DNA of 64,000 bases from Acetobacteraceae bacterium H6797 (GTDB lineage Bacteria; Pseudomonadota; Alphaproteobacteria; Acetobacterales; Acetobacteraceae). Of the stretch, positions 33,981 through 43,186 are shown in pieces. Below the pieces are notes generated by a model. That model did no database searches. It worked only from the letters and a program-made list of their open reading frames with translations, and had not been told where the DNA came from. Every line of letters starts with the position of its first letter. The stretch's first letter is position 1. Made by a program: the position numbers and the translations under genes. The DNA lies in NCBI GenBank assembly GCA_015223225.1, contig JADFCQ010000001.1, positions 558,001 through 622,000 of the forward strand. The letters run 5' to 3'.

Positions 33981-36085
33981 TGCAGCGCACGCTTTCCGGC
34001 CTCGACCTCGCCCCCATCCTGCCGCTCTGGCTGATCGCCGCGCTGACCATCCTGGCGCTGCTCGCCCTCACCATGGCCTTCCTGCGCCGCGCGCGGGGCG
34101 CCTGGTGGCGCGTGCTGGCCTTCGCCCTGCTCGTCGCCGCGCTCCTCAACCCGCGCATGGTGGAGGAGACGCGCGACGTCCGCCCCGATATCGCGCTCCT
34201 GATGGTCGACCGCACCGACAGCGCGAAAATCGGCAACCGCGCCCAGGTGATCGATGCGGCGCGGGACCGCATCCAGGCCCAGCTCGGCCGCTTCAACGAC
34301 CTCCAGCTCCAGACCGTCGAGGTGCCGGAGGGCGGCAGCCAGGGCACGCGGCTCTATGGCGCCATGGAACGCGCCCTGGCCGATATCCCCTATGCCCGCC
34401 TCGCCGGCGTCATCGCCCTCTCGGATGGCCAGGCGCATGACCTGCCGGCGGCACCCCGGCTCGACGCGCCCTTCCATCTCCTCATGCCCGGCAAGCCGGG
34501 CGAGGTGGACCGGCATCTGCGGGTCATCGAGGCGCCGGGCTTCGGCATCGTCGGCAAATCCGTCACGCTCCGCGTCGCCATCGAGGATCTCGGCGCGCCC
34601 CTGCCCCAGCCCGGCGCCACCGCCCGCCTGACCATCCGCCGCGACGGGCAGGATCGGGTGGAAAGCGTGCCGATCGGCCAGGAGCACCGGATCGAGATTC
34701 CCATCGAGCGGGGCGGCCAGACGGTCGTGGAGCTTCAGGCCGAGACGCGGCCGGGCGAGGTCTCCAACATCAACAACCGCGCCGTCATCTCCATCAATGG
34801 CGTGCGCGACCGCCTGCGCGTGCTGCTCGTCTCGGGCGAGCCCCATGCCGGCGAGCGCACCTGGCGCCGCCTGCTCAAGGCCGACCCCAATGTCGATCTG
34901 GTCCACTTCACCATCCTCCGCCCGCCCGAGAAGGATGACCTGACGCCGCTGAACGAGCTGGCGCTCATCGCCTTCCCCGTGCGCGAGCTGTTTCAGGTGA
35001 AGATCAAGGATTTCGACCTGATCGTCCTGGACCGCTTCGCCAATCGCGGCATCCTGCCGCCCGCCTATCTGCGCAATATCGCCGATTACGTGCGGGGCGG
35101 CGGGGCGCTTCTAGTCTCGGTCGGGCCGGAATTCACCGGGGCCACGAGCCTCGCCTCCACCCCGCTCGGCCAGGTGCTGCCCGCGCGCCCACTGCCCGGC
35201 AGCACCGCCATCGCCGAAGGGCCCTTCCGCCCGCGCGTGACGGCCGAGGGCGGCCGCCATCCGGTCACCGAGGGCCTGACCGGCGCCAACCCGACCGGCC
35301 CCGATGCGGGCAATGCCGAGGCGCGCTGGGGCCGCTGGTATCGCATGATCCATGCCGAGGCCCGCAGCGGCACCACCGCCATGGAAGGCCCGGGTGGCGC
35401 GCCCCTGCTGCAGCTCGACCGCGTAGGCGAAGGCCGCGTCGCGCTGCTGCTCTCCGACCAGATCTGGCTCTGGTCGCGCGGCCATGACGGCGGCGGGCCG
35501 CAGGGCGAGCTGCTCCGCCGCGCCGCCCATTGGCTGATGAAGGAGCCGGAGCTGGAGGAGGAAGACCTCACCGCCCGGATCGAGAACGGCCAGCTCACCG
35601 TCACGCGCCAGAGCCTCTCGGCCGAGACGCCGCCCGAGGCCACCATCACGGCGCCCGACGGGACCGAGACGCGCCGCCCGCTGACGCTTTCGGGCAATGG
35701 CCGCGCCACGGCGCAGATGCCGGTGAACCAGCCCGGCGTCTGGCGCGTCACCGATGGGCGCCGCACCGCCTTCGCCGCCGCCGGGGCCGCCAATCCGCCC
35801 GAAATCGCCGATCTTCGCGCCGATCCGGGCCGCCTTGCGCCGCTGCTCCAGGCCTCGGGCGGCGCCGCGCGCTGGATCGGCGAGGAGCCGGGCCAGATCG
35901 CCCTGCCCGATATCCGCCGCATCTCCGCCGGGCGCGACATGGCGGGCAGCAGCTGGATCGGGCTGCGCCGCAACCAGGACCATACCGTCACCGGCATTTC
36001 CGCCACGCCGCTTCTGCCGCCCTGGCTGGCCCTGCCGCTGCTGCTGGGGGTTGCGATTCTCGCCTGGCGGCGCGAAGGTCGCTAA
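33980..36085 (+). CDS. Large membrane protein with glutamine-amidotransferase-like domain
   Basis: A 701-residue protein of the MoxR/BatA operon. Two N-terminal helices (about residues 14-34 and 45-58) precede a vWA-like region (DIALLMVDRTDSAK), an Ig-like part, and a class I GATase-like fold (about residues 275-520: LRVLLVSGEPHAGERTWRRLL, FDLIVLDRFANRGILPP, GGGALLVSVGPEF). A C-terminal helix (LLPPWLALPLLLGVAILAW) closes it. No catalytic Cys is evident in the GATase-like part, so it is likely structural. It begins at the last base of the previous gene. Confidence 0.85.
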   Translation: MQRTLSGLDLAPILPLWLIAALTILALLALTMAFLRRARGAWWRVLAFALLVAALLNPRMVEETRDVRPDIALLMVDRTDSAKIGNRAQVIDAARDRIQAQLGRFNDLQLQTVEVPEGGSQGTRLYGAMERALADIPYARLAGVIALSDGQAHDLPAAPRLDAPFHLLMPGKPGEVDRHLRVIEAPGFGIVGKSVTLRVAIEDLGAPLPQPGATARLTIRRDGQDRVESVPIGQEHRIEIPIERGGQTVVELQAETRPGEVSNINNRAVISINGVRDRLRVLLVSGEPHAGERTWRRLLKADPNVDLVHFTILRPPEKDDLTPLNELALIAFPVRELFQVKIKDFDLIVLDRFANRGILPPAYLRNIADYVRGGGALLVSVGPEFTGATSLASTPLGQVLPARPLPGSTAIAEGPFRPRVTAEGGRHPVTEGLTGANPTGPDAGNAEARWGRWYRMIHAEARSGTTAMEGPGGAPLLQLDRVGEGRVALLLSDQIWLWSRGHDGGGPQGELLRRAAHWLMKEPELEEEDLTARIENGQLTVTRQSLSAETPPEATITAPDGTETRRPLTLSGNGRATAQMPVNQPGVWRVTDGRRTAFAAAGAANPPEIADLRADPGRLAPLLQASGGAARWIGEEPGQIALPDIRRISAGRDMAGSSWIGLRRNQDHTVTGISATPLLPPWLALPLLLGVAILAWRREGR

Positions 36086-36086
36086 C

Positions 36087-36443
36087 ATGAGAACCATTCG
36101 CATTTCCGCGGCCATCTTCACCCTCGGCGCCCTGGCGGCCTGCACGCCCGCGCCGACGCTCGATGAGCGCCTGGGCTATCTCGTCGGCCGCACCGAGGGG
36201 ATGCTCGTCACCGATATGGGCGTGCCCAGCCGGACCTATGAAACCGAGGGAAAGCGCTTCCTGCAGTATGACCAGGAGCGGAACATCCCCACCTCGGCGC
36301 CCTCGCCCTGGGTGATGACGCCCTGGGGCCTGCGCCCGGCCTATGGCGGCGGGGTCTATTACCGCCCGGCCCAGTGCAGCATCACCTTCACGTTGGTCGA
36401 GGGCCGCGTGCAGGCTTTCAGCTATCGCGGCGATGGCTGCTGA
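36087..36443 (+). CDS. Predicted lipoprotein
   Basis: A 118-residue lipoprotein: a lipobox LAAC with Cys19 follows a short hydrophobic signal. The mature part has the SmpA/OmlA-like pattern LVTDMGVPSRTYETEGKRFLQY and a Cys-containing end (QCSITFTLVEGRVQAFSYRGDGC), with two cysteines that could pair. Starts two bases after the large membrane protein gene, so it belongs to the MoxR operon. Function unknown. Confidence 0.82.
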   Translation: MRTIRISAAIFTLGALAACTPAPTLDERLGYLVGRTEGMLVTDMGVPSRTYETEGKRFLQYDQERNIPTSAPSPWVMTPWGLRPAYGGGVYYRPAQCSITFTLVEGRVQAFSYRGDGC

Positions 36444-36480
36444 GTTTCCGGCCGCGCCGATTCTGGTGTAAGAGGGGCCC

Positions 36481-37119
36481 ATGCGTCGTCACGTCCTGAT
36501 CGCCTCCGCGATCCTCCCCCTGCTCGCCGCCGCCCCGGCTTTCGCCCAGAGCATGGGCGGCGCCCCCGGCATGCCGAGCCCCCCTGCCCCGCAGCAGCGG
36601 CCGCAGAACAAGGTCGCCCCCGCCCCGGCCCTGCCGGGCCTCGCCGGCCGTGGCGCGGCCCCGGTGGTGCCCGCCGATCCGGACGCGAAATTCACCCCGG
36701 ACGAGGCGCTGTTCGACGCCATCACCCGTGGCGACCTCCCGGCCGCCCGCCAGGCGATGGCCAGCGGCGCCTCGATCAATTCGCATAACGTGCTCGGCCA
36801 GACGCCCGTCGAGGCGGCGGTCGACCAGGGGCGGACCGAGATCGCCTATTTCCTGCTCGCCATGCGCGGGCCCGGCAGCAATGCGCCGATCAGCGGCACG
36901 CGCTTCACGCGCCCGGCCGTGGGCGCCGGCGCCCCGCCGCCGGGCGCTACCGCCCCAGGGGGCGCGAACCACGGCCGCCAGGCCTCCCGCGCCCAGCCCG
37001 AGCGCGCCGCGGCCCCCCTGCCCGCCGCCCCGCTCGCGCCGCGCCTCTGGGCCAATGACGGCGGCGTGCCCAAGCCCGAAATCGGCTTCCTCGGCTTCGA
37101 CGCCAACCGCCCGGGCTGA
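36481..37119 (+). CDS. Exported ankyrin-repeat protein
   Basis: A 212-residue periplasmic protein with a Sec signal (residues 1-22, cleavage AFA-QS), a Pro-rich linker, and one to two ankyrin-like repeats at about residues 75-130 (LFDAITRGDLPAARQAMASGASINSHNVLGQTPVEAAVDQG). The C-terminal third is Ala/Pro-rich and low in complexity. Last gene of the MoxR operon, followed by a U-tract terminator. Confidence 0.8.
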   Translation: MRRHVLIASAILPLLAAAPAFAQSMGGAPGMPSPPAPQQRPQNKVAPAPALPGLAGRGAAPVVPADPDAKFTPDEALFDAITRGDLPAARQAMASGASINSHNVLGQTPVEAAVDQGRTEIAYFLLAMRGPGSNAPISGTRFTRPAVGAGAPPPGATAPGGANHGRQASRAQPERAAAPLPAAPLAPRLWANDGGVPKPEIGFLGFDANRPG

Positions 37120-37135
37120 GCGGCCCCTCTCCGAA

Positions 37136-37170
37136 AAAGCGGCCTCCCGCAGGGGATGGCCGCTTTTTTT
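37136..37170 (+). terminator. Intrinsic terminator of the MoxR operon
   Basis: A 9-bp stem AAAGCGGCC / GGCCGCTTT with a 13-base loop runs into seven T residues: a classic rho-independent terminator, 17 bases after the ankyrin gene. Confidence 0.85.
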
Positions 37171-37506
37171 GTCCGCCCGGCAAGGCGCGCCGGGAACTAT
37201 CGCCGCAAGCACAGCTTCCGCTTCAGGCGCGCCGCTCCGCCCCGCCTGTCGGCGGGCTGCCCTTTCGGGGTCACCGCTTCTGGAGTCGGCCCTCCGCGGC
37301 CAGCCGCGCTCAAAGCCGCCATTCGTACCCCCACGCTGGCCCCGAACACAGCCTGCGGTCGTGGAAATACAGCCATTGGTTGCTGGAAGGTTAACGCCGC
37401 GGCCGCGCATTCTTCTCTCATGCGCATCGCCCCCATCGCCTCGTCCCGCCGCCTGGACCGTGACCGGTTAAGACGCGATTCACGTTTATCGGCGACAATC
37501 GAGCGC
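37171..37506. other. Intergenic region without supported genes
   Basis: This 336-base stretch contains GC-rich inverted repeats (for example around 37240-37262) and open frames without family resemblance or ribosome sites. The part from about 37450 (GGTTAAGACGCGATTCACG) is likely the promoter of the small gene at 37507. Nothing else is seen. Confidence 0.4.
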
Positions 37507-37725
37507 ATGATCAGCGCCAATTCCCTTGCCGCCTTCACAGCCTCCGCCGCCACCGAGATCGCGCGCAGCGGTCCGGCCGCGAAGCCGAGCCAGCCCAGCG
37601 CGGCCGAAACGGGGGCCACCCCCGTCTCCGCCGCCCCGGCGGATAGCCAGCGCAAGCTCGAAAGCGTGCCCGCCCTGCCCAGCACGCCCCTGCCGCGCGG
37701 CTCGCTGCTGGATCTGCGCGTCTAG
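37507..37725 (+). CDS. Small hypothetical protein
   Basis: A 72-residue Ala/Ser/Pro-rich protein starting MISANSLAAFTASAATEIA and ending in PLPRGSLLDLRV. The C-terminal PRGSLLDL motif reminds me of small hypothetical proteins in related bacteria, and the rest is low-complexity. No signal peptide or membrane helix. The ribosome site is weak. An in-frame extension upstream lacks supporting features. Function unknown. Confidence 0.45.
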   Translation: MISANSLAAFTASAATEIARSGPAAKPSQPSAAETGATPVSAAPADSQRKLESVPALPSTPLPRGSLLDLRV

Positions 37726-37836
37726 AGCCGCACGCCCGGACGCCTGAGCGCGCGCTTTCGCGAAGGGCGGCCGCTCCGGACTCGTCTCGCGCCCCCGATC
37801 GGCGCAGGATCGGCCTCTCCCGCCCGAGGAGCCGCC

Positions 37837-38043
37837 GTGCTGCCCATCGCCCTGCTGATCCTCGCCGCCCTGCTTTGCCTTGCCGCCAGCCGCCAGCCGG
37901 AGCGCCCGTTGCGCGCGATGGGCATGGGAGGATCAATCATCATCGCCATGGTCGCCGCCCTCCTGGCGTTGCACGCTGATGGCACGTGGCAGTTATTGGG
38001 GCAGTTACCCGGGAATCGGCCGCGCATCTGGTACTCCCCCTGA
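37837..38043 (+). CDS. Small two-helix membrane protein
   Basis: A 68-residue protein starting at GTG 37837 behind GAGGAG. Two hydrophobic segments (residues 2-17, LPIALLILAALLCLAA, and 31-46, GGSIIIAMVAALLALH) flank a short basic loop. It ends six bases before the MFS gene, so the two are probably translated together. Function unknown; a companion to the exporter is possible. Confidence 0.55.
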   Translation: MLPIALLILAALLCLAASRQPERPLRAMGMGGSIIIAMVAALLALHADGTWQLLGQLPGNRPRIWYSP

Positions 38044-38049
38044 GGTGAC

Positions 38050-39303
38050 ATGACCACTAGCCTGCTGCGGAACGGCGAGTTCCGTTCCTTCATGCTGTCG
38101 AGCAATCTCGAGCGCTTCGCCGCCTCCGCCATCGCCGTTCTGCTCGGGCTGCAGGTCTATGAAATTCGCGGCAACCCGCTCGATCTCGGGTTGCTCGGCC
38201 TGGTCGAGGCGCTGCCGGGCGTCACACTGGTGCTCTATGGCGGGCATGTGGCCGATCAGGTCAGCCGCCGCCGCATCATGATGCTCACCTCCATCGCGCT
38301 CGCCATCCTCACCGGCGCGCTGACGCTGCTGGCCAGCGGCGCCACGGGCCATGCGCCGCTCTGGCTGCTGCTCGCCATCGCGCTGCTGGTGGGCATCGCC
38401 AAGGCGTTCCAGGTGCCGGCCGCCTCGGGGCTGGAGGCGCAGGTCGTGCCCGCCTCGCAGATCCTGAAGGGCGTCTCCCTTCTTGCCACCACCGGCCGCG
38501 TCGCCGATATCCTCGGCCCCGTCGCCGGCGGCATCGCCTGGACGGTGCTGGGCGCCGCGGGCACCTATCTCGCCCTCACGCTGATCTTCATCGGCTCCTT
38601 CGCCTTCATCCTGCTCGGCGTGAAGGAGCACCCCGTGACCTACGCCCCCGCCTCGGGCGAGAGCGTGGCCAAGCGCATCGGCGAAGGCATCACCTACGTC
38701 TTCCGCAACCAGTTGCTCATCGGCTCCATGGCGCTGGATCTTTTCGCGGTCTTCTTCGGGGGTGCCGTGGCGCTGCTGCCGGCGGTCGCGACCGATATTC
38801 TCGGGGTCGGCGCCGTCGGCCTCGGCTTCCTCCGCGCCTCCATGAGCGCGGGCGCGCTGGTTGCGGCCTTCTTCGCCGCGCGCTTCCTGCCGATGCACCG
38901 CGCGGGCCAATTGCTGCATGCCGTGATCGCGGGCTTCGGCGTCTCGATCATCGTCTTCGGCCTCTCCACCTCGCTCGCCGTCTCGCTGGTCGCCTTCTTC
39001 GTCGCCGGGCTCTGCGACGGCACGAGCGTGGTCATCCGCCGCTCGATCATGCGCCTCGCCTCGCCCGAAGCGATGCGCGGGCGGATCGCGGCGGTGCGCT
39101 CGGTCTTCATCGGCTCATCGAACGAGTTGGGCGCCTTCGAGAGCGGCATCGCGGCGAGTCTGCTAGGCGTGAGCGCGGCCATCTGGTCGGGCGGCGTCAT
39201 CACCCTCGGCATCGTGGGCATCACCGCCCTGACCATGCGGCAGCTCTGGAATCTCGACCTGGTCGCGATGGCCGATGCCGAGGCGAAGAAAACCCTGCGC
39301 TAG
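38050..39303 (+). CDS. MFS transporter, EntS-like
   Basis: A 417-residue major facilitator protein with about 12 helices. NGEFRSFMLSSNLERFAASAIAVLLGLQVYEI and the loop GHVADQVSRRRIMM (the MFS A-motif region) match the MFS_3/EntS group of siderophore and drug exporters, as does the repeat-half segment RNQLLIGSMALDLFAVFFGGAVALLPA. GAGGTGAC precedes the ATG. No siderophore synthesis genes are adjacent, so the substrate is open. Confidence 0.88.
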   Translation: MTTSLLRNGEFRSFMLSSNLERFAASAIAVLLGLQVYEIRGNPLDLGLLGLVEALPGVTLVLYGGHVADQVSRRRIMMLTSIALAILTGALTLLASGATGHAPLWLLLAIALLVGIAKAFQVPAASGLEAQVVPASQILKGVSLLATTGRVADILGPVAGGIAWTVLGAAGTYLALTLIFIGSFAFILLGVKEHPVTYAPASGESVAKRIGEGITYVFRNQLLIGSMALDLFAVFFGGAVALLPAVATDILGVGAVGLGFLRASMSAGALVAAFFAARFLPMHRAGQLLHAVIAGFGVSIIVFGLSTSLAVSLVAFFVAGLCDGTSVVIRRSIMRLASPEAMRGRIAAVRSVFIGSSNELGAFESGIAASLLGVSAAIWSGGVITLGIVGITALTMRQLWNLDLVAMADAEAKKTLR

Positions 39304-39384
39304 GGCCGATCGACACTCATTATGCCGTCAGGGGCCGAAAAGCACTGCCGGATCGACCCGCGGACTGGATGTCGATCGGCCCTA
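39301..39384. terminator. Stop-to-stop inverted repeat between convergent genes
   Basis: A perfect 15-bp inverted repeat (TAGGGCCGATCGACA at 39301-39315 and its complement at 39370-39384) whose outer bases are the stop codons of both convergent genes. The 54-base loop has no coding content. Likely a bidirectional terminator. Confidence 0.55.
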
Positions 39385-40449
39385 GTTCGGGCCCTGGCCG
39401 TCCTTCGGCTCGACCGGAAATTCCAGCGCGACGCAGGTGCCCTTTTCGCGCGGCGGGTAGCTCAGTTCCGCCCGCAGCGAGCCCGCCATGGCGGCCACGA
39501 TCTGCGAACCCACGCCGCTGCCCTTCACGGCATCGCCCTTCTTCCAGCCGATGCCGTCATCCTCCACCGTCAGCCTGGCCTGGGCCGGGCCGAGGAGTTC
39601 GAGCGAGGCGCGGATCTCGCCGGCGGGCGTGCCGGGCGGATAGGCGTATTTCCGCGCGTTCGTCACCAGTTCGTTCATCGCGATGCCGACGGAGATGACC
39701 TTGTCGGTCGGCATCAGCAGGCCCGTGGAGGCGGTGAAAATGATCTGCCGCGAATGGCCGGTATCGTGCAGGCTGCCGTTCATCTCCTCGATGAGCCCCT
39801 GCAGATAGGTGTCCACATCCACGTAGCGGATATCGACGGAGGTATAGAGCCGGCGATGCACGCCCGCGATGGCCGAGACGCGCGCCTGCATCTCCTCCAT
39901 CGCGTCGATCACCGCCGCATTGGAAGACGCCGCCGCCTGCAGCCGCGCGAGGGACATCACGATGCCCAGCGAATTCGCGACGCGATGGTTCACCTCGGCC
40001 AGGAGCAGTTCCGCGCGGCGCTTGCCGGCGCGCACCTCCTCATCCGCCCGCTCCTTCGCCCGGCGCAGTTCCTCCTGCTCCAGGGCGGTGTTGATGGCGG
40101 TGACGAGCAGTTCGCGATAATGCCCCTGCACATCCTTCCAGACATAGTCGATCGCGCCGTTCTTCAGCGCCGCGACCGCAACCCGCGCATCGTCCGATCC
40201 GGTGACGAAAATCACCGGCGGCGCCTCGGGCAGCGCCTTGATGCGCGGCAGCAGGTCCAGCCCGCTCTCACCGCCAAGGTTGTGGTCGAGTGCGACGGCA
40301 TGGAAACGCTGCGCGGCGAGGGCCGCCATGGCGGAGTCGCCATCGGTCACATGCTCGGCCTCGAACCCCGCCGCGCGCAGGTTGCGCACCATCAGCCTGC
40401 CGAGGCCGGCATCGTCGTCGACGCAGAGAATGCGGGCAGGCTCGGTCAT
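39382..40449 (-). CDS. Response-regulator/HisKA_2 histidine kinase hybrid
   Basis: A 355-residue protein. The receiver domain (residues 1-125: ILCVDDDAG, phospho-Asp in AVALDHNLGG, Thr/Ser in VIFVTGSDD) is followed by a short helix and a HisKA_2 kinase with the phosphorylatable His in LLAEVNHRVANSL and an ATPase domain (GIAMNELVTNARKYAYP, VEDDGIGWKKG). No membrane segment. Last gene of a three-gene signalling operon; it probably receives phosphate and drives a further relay. Confidence 0.88.
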   Translation of the reverse strand: MTEPARILCVDDDAGLGRLMVRNLRAAGFEAEHVTDGDSAMAALAAQRFHAVALDHNLGGESGLDLLPRIKALPEAPPVIFVTGSDDARVAVAALKNGAIDYVWKDVQGHYRELLVTAINTALEQEELRRAKERADEEVRAGKRRAELLLAEVNHRVANSLGIVMSLARLQAAASSNAAVIDAMEEMQARVSAIAGVHRRLYTSVDIRYVDVDTYLQGLIEEMNGSLHDTGHSRQIIFTASTGLLMPTDKVISVGIAMNELVTNARKYAYPPGTPAGEIRASLELLGPAQARLTVEDDGIGWKKGDAVKGSGVGSQIVAAMAGSLRAELSYPPREKGTCVALEFPVEPKDGQGPN

Positions 40450-40450
40450 C

Positions 40451-40903
40451 TCAGTCCAGCGAGGGCACTTGCATCACGGCCAGGAAGAGGCCGAGCTGGC
40501 GGATGGCATTGGCGAAGGAATCGTAGTTCACCGGCTTGGTGATATAGACATTGGCGCCGAGGTCGTAGCAGCGCTGGATCTCGCGCTCGTCATCGGTCGT
40601 GGTCAGGACTACGACGGGCGAGCGGCGCAGATGCTCGTTGGACTTCACCTTGGCCAGGATATCCACGCCCGTCGTATCGGGCAGGTTGAGATCCAGCAGG
40701 ATCAGCAGCGGCTGGCGCTTATGCGCCTCGCCCGTGCCGTCCGGCCCCAGCAGGTGATCGAGCGCGGTCGCACCCGTCGTGAAATGCAGGATCTCGTTGT
40801 TCACGCCCGCTCGGCGGACATTCCGCTCGATGAGGCGCGCATGGCCCTCGTCATCTTCGATCATGATGATCGTGACGGGGGTGGCGGCGGAGACAGGGCT
40901 CAT
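40451..40903 (-). CDS. Single-domain response regulator, Rcp1-like
   Basis: A 150-residue stand-alone receiver: acidic pocket IEDDEGHARL, phospho-Asp in ILLDLNLPD, Thr in VVLTTTDDE and Lys in ITKPVNYDSF. The long insert with GHARLIERNVRRAG and the absence of an output domain match the Rcp1 group that pairs with phytochrome-like or CHASE3 kinases. It overlaps the upstream kinase gene by four bases, so that kinase is its likely partner. Confidence 0.9.
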   Translation of the reverse strand: MSPVSAATPVTIIMIEDDEGHARLIERNVRRAGVNNEILHFTTGATALDHLLGPDGTGEAHKRQPLLILLDLNLPDTTGVDILAKVKSNEHLRRSPVVVLTTTDDEREIQRCYDLGANVYITKPVNYDSFANAIRQLGLFLAVMQVPSLD

Positions 40904-42402
40904 CGGGTGGTGCTCTTCCCTTGCTCGTCGGGGGTAAAGACCATCGGCAGGGTGAGGAGGAATTTCGAGCCCTCGCCAAGCACCGACGTGACAGTGATAT
41001 CGCCCCCGAGACGGCGCGCCAAGGCACGCACGGTACTCAATCCGATGCCTTCGCCCGGCGCATCCTGGCGGCCGGCACGGCGGAAGAGCTCGAAGACGCG
41101 TTCGTAGTCCTGCGGCGCGATGCCGCGGCCATTATCGGCGAAGGTGAGCATCACCTGCCGGCCCTGGCGCTTCCAACTCACCGAGAGATCCGGCTCGCGG
41201 TTCGGCGCCCGGTATTTCAGGGCATTGTCGATGAGATTGCCGACGATCTGCTCCAGCGCCAGGCGGTCGGAGATGATCGAGGGCAGGCCAGGCTGGATAT
41301 CCACATGCGCGCCCGTCTCGTCGATCTGGTGCTGGAGGGAGGCGAAGGAGCGCGCCACCAGCTCGCCCAGATCCACCCGCTCGGCGAAAAGCTCGCGCCG
41401 GCCTTCGCGGGAGAGATGCAGGATGGCGTTGATGAGCTTGTCCATTTTCGAGGTGGAGGCGCGGATGAAATTCACCGCCTCCGGAATTTCCTCGCTCACC
41501 GCCATCCGCGCGTCGCGCAGCAAGGGCGGCGGCACGGCGCCTTCCGGCAGTGCCTCCAGCAGGCGGCCGAGGGTCGCGACGGCCGAGTCGAGCTCGCTCG
41601 AGAAACCGACGATATTGACCAGCGGCGCGCGCAGATCGTGGCTGACGATATAGGCGAAGCGCTGCACTTCCTCATTGGCGCGGGTCAGCGCCAGGGTGCG
41701 CTCCTCCACCCGCAGCTCGAGCCCGGCATTGAGCGCCTCGATCTCCTCGCGGGCGGCGGCCTGCTGCCGGGCGACGCGGCGCACGAGGATGATGAGCAGC
41801 GTGGCGACGATGATCACCAGCACCGCGCCACCCGCCGTGGCCCAGACCGAGGCATTGGCCGTCTCGCTGATCCGCTGACGGGTAAAAGCATTCTGCGCGA
41901 CGGCATTATCGAGCAGGTCGTCGAGAATATCGCGCGCCTCCTCCATCACCGCCTTCCCGGCATTGGTGCGCACGACGGCCAGCGCCTCGTCGCGCCGGCC
42001 CTGCTGGTTCAACTCGATGGAGCGGCGAAGCTCGTCGATCTTCTGATCGATGAGTTCCTGAAGCCGGCCGATCTTGGCCCGATCGGCGATGCCCGAGTCC
42101 CGCAATTGCCGAAGCCCCTCGCGGATGGCGGGCAATTGCCCGATGCCCTCGCGATAGGGCTGGAGGTAGCTGTCCTCGTTGGTCAGGAGATAGCCGCGCT
42201 GGCCGCGCTCCATATCCTGCAACATGAAGGTGGCGCGAGGCAGGACGGAATAGAGCTGCTGGTTACGCACGAGGCTGTTCGTATAGCCGTCGGTGCGGGA
42301 GGCCAGCAGGAAGGAGACGGCCACGATCGCGGTGAGGATGCCCACACCCAGAAGCAACAATCCGCCCATGGAGCCGGTCGGGCGACCGAAACGCCTCAGC
42401 AT
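40900..42402 (-). CDS. CHASE3-domain sensor histidine kinase
   Basis: A 500-residue membrane kinase. TM1 is LLLLGVGILTAIVAVSFLL (about residues 14-32); the periplasmic CHASE3 domain has MLQDMERGQRGYLLTNEDSYLQPY; TM2 is at about 190-210. The H-box is AYIVSHDLRAPLVNIVGFS and the ATPase domain carries GNLIDNALKYR, FADNGRGIAP and GEGIGLSTVRALA. First gene of the operon with the Rcp1-like regulator and the hybrid protein. The stimulus is unknown. Confidence 0.9.
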   Translation of the reverse strand: MLRRFGRPTGSMGGLLLLGVGILTAIVAVSFLLASRTDGYTNSLVRNQQLYSVLPRATFMLQDMERGQRGYLLTNEDSYLQPYREGIGQLPAIREGLRQLRDSGIADRAKIGRLQELIDQKIDELRRSIELNQQGRRDEALAVVRTNAGKAVMEEARDILDDLLDNAVAQNAFTRQRISETANASVWATAGGAVLVIIVATLLIILVRRVARQQAAAREEIEALNAGLELRVEERTLALTRANEEVQRFAYIVSHDLRAPLVNIVGFSSELDSAVATLGRLLEALPEGAVPPPLLRDARMAVSEEIPEAVNFIRASTSKMDKLINAILHLSREGRRELFAERVDLGELVARSFASLQHQIDETGAHVDIQPGLPSIISDRLALEQIVGNLIDNALKYRAPNREPDLSVSWKRQGRQVMLTFADNGRGIAPQDYERVFELFRRAGRQDAPGEGIGLSTVRALARRLGGDITVTSVLGEGSKFLLTLPMVFTPDEQGKSTTR

Positions 42403-42535
42403 ACCGCGCGCACTCGTTACTTCCTTCCCCTCCGCGAACCGGGCACGACACGACGGGCGGTGCCCCTCCGCCTGGCCATAGGTCAGTAACAGGCCAGAGG
42501 CCTTGGGGTTTCAACGCGCCGTGAATTTTTCCGCG

Positions 42536-43186
42536 CTAAATTGATCGGCCCCAGCCGAAGCCCGGAAGCCTTTGGAAAACCGGCGTCTCGAATGCCGCGA
42601 CCACGGGCAGGCCAGTCGGCCATGAAGCCTCCCATCGCCGCCCCTGGATCATGCCGACCGCCAGCCCCACCGGGGCGATCCCCGCCGCGGCAAGCAGCGC
42701 GAGCCCCGCCAGAGCCGAGCTGCCGCTGCTGATCACGTCATCGACCAGCAGCACCCGCCGCCCCTCCAGCCGGTGCAGCATCCGCGGGTCGAGATAGAGG
42801 CGCCTCTCGCCCGGCGTGGTGGAGGAGAGGATGGGCACCGAGAGCCTGTCCTCATACCAGCGCTTCCGAGAGTAGCCGCCCGCGACCCAATTGCCGTGCC
42901 CCAGCCCCTCGGCCACCAGCGGCGCGAAGGAATGGCCGAGCGTCGGCAGCCCCACTACCACCTCGGCGCCCAGCGGCCTCGCCGCCTCGGTCATCCAGCC
43001 GGCGATCCGGCGCAGCACGGTGAAGGAGGCCTGGTTAGCGATGAAGCCCGCGACCGCGATATCGCCGTAGTCGCGCAGCGGCAGGTCGAGCACCGTCCCA
43101 TCCGGCATGGTCGCCGGATAGGTCGTGTCATAGGGCGCGGGCTCGCCGGGTCCGGGCCGGAAGGCCTGCCAGAACTCCATCATCAA
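42536..43186 (-). CDS. Phosphoribosyltransferase family protein
   Basis: A 216-residue PRTase-fold protein with the PRPP loop RRVLLVDDVISSGSSAL (about residues 142-158). The hood region has VAGFIANQASFTVL and VVVGLPTLGHSFAPLVAEGLGH. Unlike housekeeping purine PRTases its nearest resemblance is to uncharacterised members, so the base or role is unknown. Its start overlaps the carboxypeptidase stop. The 133 bases downstream to the kinase gene hold no obvious terminator. Confidence 0.85.
   Translation of the reverse strand: MMMEFWQAFRPGPGEPAPYDTTYPATMPDGTVLDLPLRDYGDIAVAGFIANQASFTVLRRIAGWMTEAARPLGAEVVVGLPTLGHSFAPLVAEGLGHGNWVAGGYSRKRWYEDRLSVPILSSTTPGERRLYLDPRMLHRLEGRRVLLVDDVISSGSSALAGLALLAAAGIAPVGLAVGMIQGRRWEASWPTGLPVVAAFETPVFQRLPGFGWGRSI

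Noticed and set aside
37171..37506. Possible coding extension upstream of the small gene at 37507
   Set aside because: The frame is open, but it has Arg/Pro-rich composition, no ribosome site and begins inside a terminator's T-run.
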